NCBI GenBank assembly: GCA_002104985.1
Contig: MCGO01000070.1
Span: 124,001 to 188,000 of the forward strand
Length of the DNA: 64,000 bases
Direction of reading: 5' to 3'
Origin: Rhizoclosmatium globosum
Lineage: Eukaryota; Chytridiomycota; Chytridiomycetes; Chytridiales; Chytriomycetaceae
Position 1 is the first letter of the stretch. The number at the start of each line of letters is the position of its first letter. The translations under genes and the position numbers were made by a program. The notes below the pieces were generated by a model. That model was not told where the DNA came from. It did not search any database and saw nothing but the letters and a program-made list of their open reading frames with translations. Shown here piece by piece: positions 36,436 through 50,720 of the stretch.

Positions 36436-36804
36436 TCACAACACATTTTTGTACTTATCCTCTTCGGCACAGGACAGAAGGTATCTGGAACGAAGGAAAA
36501 CAAGGATGGATATGATCAAGAAAAGGGAACCAAACGAAATTCCAATCCCAAGGTAAACATTGCAAGCAACTGAGTTGGTTATGGAGTTACTCAGGCTTAT
36601 GCTGTTGCATTGGGATCGTTGAATAAGTCCCCATGTGAAGAAAAATGCTGAAAATAGGATAGTTGCGACAGCCATTCCACATAGGTAGTACCCGCGTCGT
36701 TTGAAGTCTTTACTGGACAAAAAACAGATCGGAATTCCACCAAAGATAGGAGAAAGGATGACAGTTGCGAGGAAACCAATCACGGTCATGCCAAGATGCT
36801 TCAT
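36436..36804 (-). CDS. Small multi-pass membrane protein, unknown family
   Basis: 122 residues from the ATG at 36804; the frame extends further upstream without another ATG. Three to four hydrophobic helices are visible (TVIGFLATVILS; YLCGMAVATILFSAFFF; VYLGIGISFGSLFLIISILVFL), with a short loop holding two Cys (RSQCN...SVACN) and a charged tail ending CAEEDKYKNVL. The pattern resembles small four-helix fungal membrane proteins, but no motif allows a name. The gene lies between the C2H2 gene and that gene's decayed copy. Confidence 0.5.
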   Translation of the reverse strand: MKHLGMTVIGFLATVILSPIFGGIPICFLSSKDFKRRGYYLCGMAVATILFSAFFFTWGLIQRSQCNSISLSNSITNSVACNVYLGIGISFGSLFLIISILVFLRSRYLLSCAEEDKYKNVL

Positions 36805-37261
36805 ACTTTGACTGGCTTGAATAGTGTAATGAAATGCAGTTTGAGAAAGGGACTTGATTGCGTTTAAGGAAAAGCTTGAGTTGCTGAACCTCAAGGGAAA
36901 AACTCAAATCACTGGTAGAACTTTAGGATTAAGATATTGCCACAAAATCACAGCAATATGAGTAACGTTTTTAATTTCAAAACGGCTGTCCTTTTCCTTG
37001 ATTCGCACGTTACTGGCTTATAAAGAAATACTCTCATCTACTACCAACCTATATTTAATTCACAGCAATTCTTTGCACTATAAGCTGCTCAATATTCACC
37101 AACTATTACATTTCAATACGGAGTCTCCGTATTTCACCAATTCTCATCAACACAAGCAAAATCAAGCGCCCTTTCAAAACCTTGGCAACATAATATACGT
37201 TTAAGTCTGGAAGTTTAAAGTATGGAGCTTGAAGAATTACTGCAATATTCGCAGTCAAATG

Positions 37262-37432
37262 TTGCGAGAGTACATGATTGTTCCGTCACAATAAACGAAA
37301 CACACGTAAATCAACTCAAAACCACGGCATGAATCCAAGCAATGTGGGACAGACTTCAGTCGATCAGATTCTGACGAAATAAATTTTAAACTGTGTTTAT
37401 TGTATACTCGCGACTTCCAATCGTAAATGAGA
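37262..37432 (+). pseudogene. Decayed partial copy of the C2H2 zinc-finger gene 3' end
   Basis: This stretch aligns collinearly with 36119-36322, the second finger and 3' UTR of the C2H2 gene. Shared stretches include the region around CAAGCAATGTGG and a long 3' UTR block starting AAATAAATTTTAAACTGTG. The copy has substitutions that remove finger Cys codons and a deletion of about 38 bases covering the last finger helix and stop. It is therefore a relic, ending just before the 3' end of the ABCB gene. Confidence 0.85.
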
Positions 37433-37454
37433 TAATATCTATCAGGAAAAAAAA

Positions 37455-42003
<4,549 letters not shown>

Positions 42004-43358
42004 GTTTCAATGCAGACTTTCTTTGAGGAGATGTTGATGATGAATTCGAAGGGCGATGAACTAATTAACGCCACGTTGATAACCTTTCCCTTGATTTTAA
42101 ATCATCCGACAAATTCATTATTATTAATCTAATGTCTTTCATTTCTCTTCATATCCCGCCATAACACCCCTCAATCGAAATCTTTCACTTCCACGCCCTC
42201 CTCCCTCCCTACTGAGCACCTTCGATTGTAATCTGCACAGATTTAGATTCTTCGTGAATATTGCTCAAAGTAATGTGACGAATATTCCATATCATAATTA
42301 TGCGACTGCGACCCATTTCCTACATCCTCACCCCCATCATTATTTTCCAAAGCATCACTACTCATGTATAATAATATTCCAGGGACTTTTTATGCTTCTT
42401 GTTCTTAGGCTCAGGCGAAAAATCGTCCTCGATTATTGATTACACCCACGGTCCCACTCTATCCAACATCTTCAATCTGTGTCTCCGTAAAGATGGTCGG
42501 TTGCTCATTGTGGCTCTAAGTTCGATCAGATCCATCCTATTCTCAAATGTTCGACAATGTTGTGGTTAAGATTTCCATGACCCATCAGAACAACATCAAA
42601 TTGCCACCTAAGAATCAATGTTGTCAAAATCCACTCAAGCTGTTGAAACAAGTTGTGTTTGAGTGGGAAAGCCATACATGACCTGCCATGAGGCTGAGCT
42701 GATTTGTAGTGCAGACGAAACCGATGAATGTTTTCATTGCGGTCTCCGGATTTGATTGGGATCAAGTTGAAATTGTATGCGTTCGAACTCTGATTTGGTG
42801 TTATTGGCTTGTTTCCACACTATCTTTATACAGATACAGTTTTAGAAGGAAACCACAAGGAACTCCTAAAATGCAATATGCTGTTTGTTGACATTGCGAA
42901 AGGAAGATTGAACGAGGACACAGCTCATGACTTTCTGGACGCAGACGTCACGTCACAAACACGAATACATGCTCCAGTAATTCGGAAGCAGAAATAGAAG
43001 AAGGTGAAATCATAGCCATTTGTTGCATAAAATTGCTAAATATTTTTAAAGTAAATGTGTTAGCATAGAAGCGCACTGAATGCTTGCCTGCCTGTCACTG
43101 CTTTGACATTTGCTTGGTCGTGAAAGAGGGTGGCTCCTCAATAATACGTTAGACTAGCGAGAATCAGTTGCACTAAGTCGTCCACGCAAAAACAAACTGT
43201 TAGAATGCACCAACACCAAATCGATAGCTCATTTGCTCTGTGGATTAGAACTTGGAATGCCAAAGGTAGGTTCGTTCTGAAATGAGTCACAATGATTAGG
43301 TTGAAAATCTTGAACCTTTCCTTTGGTGTTACTATTTGGCCAGAACGCTCTCCCAACC

Positions 43359-43560
43359 TACACCCCTAGACCATATTTGCGACGGAATTCCCACAGAGCA
43401 CGTGTTCTGTTGGAACACTGTCGGAAATTATCACATAGTTCCCACGGAACATCTGTTAGGTGGGAATTGCCGTGGGAATTTGTGACATCGTTTTCGACGG
43501 AACGTTCCGTGGGATATTCTGTTAGAAGTTCCGACAGAGTATTGACAGATTAGGGTTAAA
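43359..43560. repeat. Degenerate GGAATTCC/ACAGAG repeat cluster
   Basis: Short imperfect palindromic motifs recur: GGAATTCCCAC, GGAACACTGT, TTCCCACGGAACAT, GGAATTGCC, GGAACGTTCC and TTCCGACAGAG. They resemble the interior of the element at 45263-45465, so this may be a diverged member of the same family. Its ends are not defined. Confidence 0.5.
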
Positions 43561-44000
43561 TCCATCCTACGTTAAAACAATTCGAGACGGGAGTTTGAAC
43601 ACAGAGCTTCTTGCACAGTGCCCCAAGTGTTACCAGAGGAAGCATTCCTCATCACACAGGACATGTCTAAATTAAGATTGAGAAAAGTAAGGAAAGAGAC
43701 ATTAGAACTCCAGCCACGCGCTCTGTTCAATATTACAATTTATACTGATATTTGATTATGTATATATATTAAAACTCATCCAAACCGGAGACATCATTTA
43801 CAACTGGTGACCTTGTGTGATCGATTGTATGCGAGCTGTCCCTGCTGGCGATCTAACTTCCGACTTCGCGACCTTCCGCAACTGTTCATTGCCAAAAAAG
43901 TAAAGAATAGTACAATAAAAGCTCAGGATAATGATAGACCTCCTTTGAAATAACTTCGAAATCAAGACAACAACAAGCTCAAGTTCTTTCCCTCGTCTCT

Positions 44001-44039
44001 CACACCCACACCCACACACACACACACTCTCTCTCTCTC
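44001..44039. repeat. CA/CT dinucleotide microsatellite
   Basis: An imperfect (CA)n run passes into (CT)n over about 40 bases. Confidence 0.9.
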
Positions 44040-45262
44040 ATCGATTTGCGTCTTGATTAAGCATATCTCTCCCAATCCATACCAACAGAGTCAAGGATTG
44101 ATGAGTAATGCTGGCACATTCAATTGCAAGTCGACAACAGAAACCTATTTCCTGTGTCCAATAATGCGCTAACCCCTCAAACAAGCTGCTATTGACACAC
44201 TCTAGGACTTCCCTTTGGGTTTCAAGAGTTACGGGGGTGACTTAAGTCCACACTGTAAACTCAACTCAGCTCGTTTTCCCTCCAGAATTCACGTCCGCTC
44301 CTTGTGTATTGTCTCGAAAGCCGCTTGTTCCAAACAATGGTCGCTCTGCGACGGGTGAGTACTTCAGTCCATACCACGCTGTTGGTTGGATTCAATGCTA
44401 AAACTAAGTTAGGACCAGTTACAACTGAAAAGTATGAAATGTCTCGAAGCGACGCTGCAATTGCGTTCTACGCTGCAATTACGTTCTATTACAAGTCAGG
44501 TACTCCCTCCCTTTCACTTTCTCGTTGCTCAACATCTTAGTCCACTCTTTCGCAGTTGACAAGTAAAGTTGCGCTCGATTATTGGATCGGTACTTGTTTA
44601 TTAAGTAAGCTAGTAAAAGTTGTGCAGTTATGTGTCTTATCGAGCTTTTAGATATAACATCGAAGTTCTATCTTTACCGTTCCGTTCACTTTCTTTGAGG
44701 TTGCGAAGTAGGAGAAGGGCCTTTGTCAGTGTACATCGAGCAGAAGTTGACGCCTGCACGGACATTCTCGCTGACAGCCGAACAGATTCCTTTGAAGGCC
44801 GTTGCCCTGAAACTGGAGACTTGGTGCCAGTTTAACTCGTTTGAACAACACTTTTAATCACATGGCGTCGCCAAAGTTGGACATCGTCGGATTCGTACAA
44901 CAACACACTCGACGAACCAGGTGCTGCCATGTTCCATGCGCTGAAACCGGGCAAATGCTTCACATGGAGAAGTTGTCGAATTGGACGAGGTTGGAGACTA
45001 AAAGGTGAGTGTAAGAGGAGGGGAGGGGTGTACCTTTGTCTTCCGTGTATGGATGACTGTCGATTTCAAGTTCTTGGTTGATGCCTCTGGTTTATTTTCC
45101 GAGGGGCCAAATTCCAGTTGACTTTGGTGTGGTAAGTTAAGTTAAAACATTTCATCTTTGATTTCATTCGGTTCTTGAAATAAATAATATAACCAATACA
45201 AATCATTTCCATCTCTTTGTCATGTGGCTGCATCCCAAAATAAGAGATGAGGAACTGAAACA

Positions 45263-45465
45263 AACCCTGCTCTGTAGGGATTCTGTGGAAGAGTCTGGCA
45301 GAAATCCAACAGAGTTTCCTGCGGAATTCCGACAGAGCAGCTCTGTTGAAATTCCGGCAGATAACCTTCTGTGGGAACTCTGTGGTGTAACCCGTCGGAA
45401 TTCCAGCCGGATTTTTCGACAGAATTCCGACAGAGTTCCAACAGAATTCCTGCAGAACAGGGTTA
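45263..45465. mobile_element. MITE-like element, about 200 bp with terminal inverted repeats
   Basis: The left end AACCCTGCTCTGTAGG (45263-45278) matches the reverse complement of the right end (45449-45464) at 14 of 16 bases. The interior is built of degenerate GGAATTCCGACAGAG-type palindromes. No coding capacity is present. A target-site duplication was not evident, so the assignment as a transposable element is tentative. Confidence 0.5.
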
Positions 45466-45957
45466 GCGGTGTAGTTTCGTGTTGTTTAATCTGAGACCAC
45501 GTGGATTATTAGTCAAGTCTTATCTCATCTCCAACCTACTTATGTAAGGTCAAATGTGCACGTTTTGTCGTTTTCATTTAACGTAAAACTGAGTAAAATA
45601 AAAACGAAAATTCGGATTGCTTTTGCACTTTTGCATTTTTCCTTTGATGTATTTGTTCTTGTTGATTTTTACATATTGACAAGCAATTTTGTTTCTGCAC
45701 ATCAGGGTTCAAATTTCGTCTGTCGCGACAGACATCTTGAACTCCGTGAGTCAGGCATTGTCGCAATTGTGCAAAAAGTGAGCCTTATACTGTCAGTGTG
45801 ATATGAAACTTTCACTATTAAGGTAGTTTTTGAGATTCTGTGAAAATGATTTTGGGATTGAACAGTCAGAGTGATACATTTTGTATCATGTACTTCCACT
45901 CATGATTCAAACAAATCATTGAATAAAATAGACAAACAGGGAAACATTTAGTGTAGC

Positions 45958-46640
45958 GAGCAGTGAAACCGATGACTTTCCGAGAGAAATCAACAAAATA
46001 GAAATTAATTAAATAGGTCGAGGTACTCGTGAACCAGAGGAAATAGAAAAGGTTCGAGCGCCACAAGCAATGAAAGGGACGGAAGACGGCTGAGCGCCTG
46101 AAAGGCGCGAAGGAGTCTGGAGTTAATTCTGGAACAGGCAAAAAAGGAGGGGGGCGAGCGCAGCGAGCAATGAAACAAACGAAGTCAGGGGAGAACATCA
46201 ACAATGAAATTGAAATAAACTCAAAAACGAGTTGACTTGCCATAGGGACCTTTTTGAACTATGCTTTTTGGGAATGGCGAACAGAGTGAGCAGTGAAACA
46301 GACGTTACTGTGCCTTAACTTGTGAATTAGGGCTATGGAGTCTGGAATTAATGTGTGAATCAAGAGGGATGAAGGGCAGGAAAACCAACAAAGTCAATAG
46401 AGAACTCAACTAAATAGAAATAAACTCGAAAGAGGAAAAAGGGAAGGCGAGCAGTGAAACGGACGACTGAGCGCCTGAAAGGCGCGAAGGAATCTGGAGT
46501 TACTTGGTGAAACAAGCACAAAGGAGGGGCAGCAAACGTAGAAACAAACGAAGTCAGGAAGAGAAAATCAATTAAATAGAAATGAACTCAAAAGCGAGCG
46601 GTGCCGTAGAGCATTGTGTTTTAGAGATGCGAGCGAAGCA
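45958..46640. repeat. Three degenerate tandem copies of a roughly 170-bp repeat
   Basis: Copies begin at about 45958, 46278 and 46447, each opening with GAGCAGTGAAAC(C/A/G)GA and closing with an AAATAGAAAT(A/G)AACTC-type stretch; GGAGTCTGGA(G/A)TTA recurs in the middle. Copies 1 and 3 contain the perfect hairpin GCGCCT-GAA-AGGCGC (46094-46108, 46471-46485). The GAGCGCAGCGAGC motif inside copy 1 is also the core of the repeat at 55731-56400. Confidence 0.75.
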
Positions 46641-47085
46641 AGCAGTGACACGAACAGCAGAGAACTACACGCCTTTACTTGTGCATAGATAAGGGTAGAA
46701 CGGATAGTGTCTGATGATGAAGATCCATTCGTGTCATGATTTGTTCTTTTCAATCTTGTCTTTATTTCTTAAGGGTACATTAACGAACATGATCAGTGTA
46801 GAAGCGGTAGCGGGCCTGTACTATTATTGAGTGTCGGATCGAGAAACGGAAATGCTGCGCTTTGGGCACCCGTGGTGTGCCGCCTTGCCCGTCTCGATCT
46901 CATTTAGCAACAAAAATCCGGAACAATCCAAATCTTATTTATACCTGGCAAGCTTCGCGTGCACCGAGGAGTTGTTAAAGGTGGCAGGTCTCTATGTCAC
47001 ATGTGAAGTGGTGCCTCTCACTCAAATTTTTGCAGTTGATCACGTCTCATCACCTGATCTCAGGTTCTAAGCCAGCTTGAATCGA

Positions 47086-47093
47086 TATAAATA
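47086..47093 (+). promoter_or_regulatory. TATA box of the chitinase gene
   Basis: TATAAATA stands 54 bases before the chitinase start codon, a canonical match at a fitting distance. Confidence 0.55.
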
Positions 47094-47139
47094 CCACGTT
47101 CTCGCCGTCTCCTTTACAGCATTAATCAACAACTCTCCT

Positions 47140-49127
47140 ATGAAGCTCACTCTCATCGCCGCAACTCTTGTTGCTGTTTCTCAAGCCCAGACTGCTTGTG
47201 CCCCACCATATGACTCTACTAAGACTTATCTTAAGGGAGACGTTGCCAGCGTTAACGGAGTCAACTACGTCGCCAACTGGTGGTCTCAAAACAATGATCC
47301 AACTGCCAACTCCGGTTCTTGGGGGCAGTGGACCAACCAAGGCCCTTGTGGATCCGGACCAGCCACAACCACCGCTGCTGCCGTCAAAACCACTACTACC
47401 ACTATTGCTCCTGTTAAAACTACCACTGCGGCCGTTGTTCAAACTACCACCGCCGCCCAGGTCAAGACCACAACCACCGCTGCCCCTGTTACTACCACTG
47501 CCAACGTTGTGACTACTACTCAAGCGTCCAGCAACGTCGCGTGTTACCCCAACTGGACTGCCACTCCATTTGGTGCGGGTCAGATTCCATACAACACGGG
47601 AGACCTTGTTTCTTACAATGGCCAGAACTGGGTTGTCGGGTACCAAGGTGCTGCTGGACCACCGAACGCTGCTCCAGGTGCAGGTTGGACTCTCCAGGGA
47701 CCATGTAACGGTTCCTTCCAGCACAAGCCATACACTACTCCAGGTGTTATCGGTTACTGGACTCAATGGTCCATGTACTCTCGTCGTCAGAATGCCATCG
47801 ATAAGTTGGACTTGAGTGGATTCACTGGAATCAACTACGCGTTCGGTGAGTTTCCTTTTTTTTTGGATAATTGAGAATTCTTAACTTATTCTTGACAGTC
47901 AACGCGCTCGCCGATGGTTCCTTGCAGACTTTTGACTCCAACGCTGATCTCAACTACATGAGAAAGTTCACTGCCCTTCGTTACAAGTACCCCAACTTGA
48001 AGCCAATCATCTCTATTGGCGGCTGGTCTGGTTCTCGTTACTTCTCTACCATCGCCAAGTCTGCCGCAACCATCCAGACTTTCGTCAAGAACGTTCACAC
48101 CTTCTTGGACACTGAAGGTTTCGATGGTGTTGACATTGACTGGGAGGTGTGTAAACCGTCAAAACAAAAAAGTGATTCATTAACTGGCTACTTAATTAGT
48201 ACCCTGGAGGTGGAGGTCTCGACTGTAACGCGGTCGACCCAGCGGATGTTTCCAACTTTGTAAACCTCCTTGCTGCACTCCGTGCCGAGCTCGGCCCCAC
48301 TCGTACCATTTCTTTGGCTGTCTCTGCCGAAGTCAATCGTTACGTTGACGGCAACACCAAGGTCAACCGTATTCCAGACATTCTCAAGTATGTTTCGTAC
48401 ATCCAGATCATGTCTTACGACTTCTACGGATCCTGGAACTCTTACTCTGACTTTGTAAGTACTATAAAAACGCGTCAAGATTAGTATTAACATCACATAG
48501 AACTCGCCATTGTTTTCTCCAAGAAACGGTACTAGCGACCCAGTCGAGCCACCTGCCAACAGCGCCGGATACAGTCAGCCACTCTCTATCTCTGCCGCTG
48601 TCAACGCTTGGATTGCTGCCGGTGCCAAGCCATCTCAGCTTACCAGTGGTCTCGCCTTCTACGGTCGTTCCTGGTCAGTCACCTCCAACGTCAACAATGG
48701 CCTCTACCAGCCTTGCAAGGCTGCTGATGGAAACACTGGATGTGGAGTTATTGGAGACTACCTTGATGCTGCCAAGTGGAAGGATCCATGCGGTGGAGAA
48801 TACAACTCTGGTGTCTGGATGTACAACAACTTGCGTGGAGCTACCAACACCAACGGTCAGCAAGCTGCTGCTCCTCTTGCTTCTGGTGCTACTACTGGCT
48901 CGAACGGATGGACTCGTCAGTACTTTGACTTTGCTCAAAACCCTACCGTCTATTCCCCAAGCTACTTGAACAGACCAACTATTGTCTCTTACGACGACCC
49001 AGTTTCCATCAAGGCTAAGGCTCAGTGGTCCAAGAATGCTGGTCTCGGAGGAGTTATGATCTGGGAGTTGTCTCAGGACTACAACCTTGAGTTGATCACT
49101 GCTACCAAGGCCGGATGGGGCATCTAA
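47140..49127 (+). CDS. Secreted GH18 chitinase with two N-terminal chitin-binding modules
   Basis: Exons: 47140-47845, 47899-48146, 48200-48454, 48501-49127; 611 residues. After a signal peptide (MKLTLIAATLVAVSQA) come two CBM5/12-like modules: residues about 20-70 (YLKGDVASVNGVNYVANWW...WTNQGPC) and about 130-190 (YNTGDLVSYNGQNWVV...WTLQGPC), joined by a Thr-rich linker. The GH18 barrel has IISIGGWSGS and the catalytic DGVDIDWE with acid Glu318 as the last residue before intron 2. It continues through IQIMSYDFYGSW and ends GGVMIWELSQD. It hydrolyses chitin outside the cell, for wall remodelling or substrate use. It probably cooperates with the GH20 enzyme at 21797-23963, which would take oligomers to GlcNAc. 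Confidence 0.96.
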
Positions 49128-49200
49128 ACAAATCTCCTGAGCTATTTTGTTTTTGCTTACCTAGTTACTTTTCGAATATTCGTGATTTCTCTATGAACCC

Positions 49201-49206
49201 AATAAA
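49201..49206 (+). terminator. AATAAA poly(A) signal of the chitinase
   Basis: AATAAA lies 74 bases past the chitinase stop codon. Confidence 0.5.
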
Positions 49207-50093
49207 TGACGCTGTTCATCTAGCATCGTTGGTGTGTGTAATCCATTACTCGTGATACGTAGACCAATGAAAATGAGTAATTACGAAAAGGAAATTACGA
49301 GGCGACGCCTTAGCGTTAGATTGTTCGAAATAAATTGGGTTCTTGCCATGGCTTTCTGCCACTTAATTTTGTTTTGGTTTTTCGTTTGAAACCCCTCATT
49401 ATTCAACAACCCATAAGCCCAGTACTGATGCCAAACTAGCTTTCTTATATCAAAATTAAAAGTCACTTATTAATCCATGCTCAAACCAAAAATATCTGCT
49501 TATCCAAACCCCTCACCTTTAATACAATTTCCCCACCTTATTTCGTATCTGATACTTGGACTTCTCCAAACAGATTCACCTTCTACAGTAAGTTTTTGAG
49601 TACCTCATTTTCGATCTGATTTTTATTAACCTATGCTTGCGCAGACTTGATTTCGACGGCACCAAATTCCGTTTCGTTGAAACGCGAGGACTGAGCCAGA
49701 CTCTAAATAAGATCGTTTTGGTACGAAATGCATTTGCGCATTCGTCATCAAGAGGGCTGACGGACGCCGCTGTATCGAGTTCGATCAAGTATGGAGGGGA
49801 GTTTTTGAATGTACTTGGGGCTGGTTTTGTCTTGCTTCAAGAGTTTGGAGATCTGAAAAGGCGATTCCAAGATATTGAATGACATGGAGTTTGCGCGAGG
49901 ACAGATTTTTCCAAAATGAAAAAATCATCAGTCTATTAGGTCAAGCTTTCCATTGCCATGGTAATAGTTCTTACCGTGGCTGTCAAATAGGTTTTATGTG
50001 GCGTAGGTGTTCAATAAGCTACTGACACAGCTTGCATCCTAATCTTTCAATGACACGCAAAGCTTGAGCAATTTTCTCAGAGCTCTCATGATT

Positions 50094-50119
50094 GTCTTAC
50101 ATTGTGTTTGATGTAAGAC
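50094..50119. other. Short perfect hairpin
   Basis: GTCTTACAT (50094-50102) pairs with ATGTAAGAC (50111-50119) across an 8-base loop. It lies in non-coding sequence and its function is unknown. Confidence 0.6.
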
Positions 50120-50306
50120 AAGTGTGAGAACCCTCATAAAACCGTGTCATTCTGTCATTCAACCTCGAAGGCCATTGATGATTCCGATTACTACTAAATT
50201 ATATCATATTGAAAGGTTGAAACAAACGTTGATTTTGATTTGTGCAGCCAATTATTGAAGAAGTGCTGGTCATAACTCCCTGTCTCCCAAACTAACGAAT
50301 ACTACC

Positions 50307-50430
50307 CTCTGGGATGAGTTGAGGCAATTTCCATCATAATGACTAAATACTTTGCAGCAGCTTCTCTGTCACGAGTAACGACATACACAAAATTACTAAT
50401 CCATGAGCATGTTTATTCAAGTGTCATGTT
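50307..50430 (-). repeat. Diverged outlying copy of the 126-bp gene-tail repeat
   Basis: This copy matches the array unit (TTTGCAGCAGCTTCTCTGTCA core and GTTTATTCAAGTGTCATG end) but is separated from the main array by about 290 bases of unrelated sequence. Confidence 0.85.
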
Positions 50431-50720
50431 GTAAATAGAATATTTATAATACAATCGTGAAGATTGAGTGGACTTGATCGGATCGAGAGGAGCTTGGCTG
50501 CTACTCGAAACGGGAACAGATGGATTTCACATGTGATACGAGGTTGACTGAAAGGAACCAAAGCTCATGGGCTCGGGGACTTTTTGAAACAAAGACTCTT
50601 TATTCTCCGATCGCGAAACCAATAAATAGGTGAAGAAAAATACCAAAACAAAAACTATCTTGAAAAAGAACCTTTCAAACCAACCTCAAGACCTGACTGC
50701 GAGTTTATATCTCCAACATG

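Larger units (their letters stand above)
42004..47139. other. Gene-poor 5.1-kb region with degenerate repeats
   Basis: No convincing protein gene was found. The stretch 44290-45010 has several consensus-like splice sites and short open frames and could be an old decayed gene, but no domain could be recognised. Repeats inside the region are listed separately. The right-hand 250 bases are the chitinase promoter. Confidence 0.55.
49128..50306. other. Intergenic region with a spliced-looking ORF relic (49645-49882)
   Basis: A perfect donor (GTAAGT at 49588) and acceptor (GCAG, ending 49644) flank an intron-like segment. The following 80-residue frame ends DLKRRFQDIE and contains LVRNAFAHS, an R-N-x-x-x-H pattern like that of HEPN domains. 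No start codon can be attached because a stop lies just upstream. It is probably a gene relic. The rest of the region is featureless except for a short hairpin. Confidence 0.35.

Noticed and set aside
44290..45020. Candidate multi-exon gene upstream of the MITE-like element
   Set aside because: Splice-like sites and short frames occur, but no continuous product or recognisable domain could be assembled.
42004..47139. tRNA genes in the gene-poor region
   Set aside because: No sequence with an acceptable A box, B box (GGTTCGANTCC) and cloverleaf was seen by eye; a covariance search would settle it.
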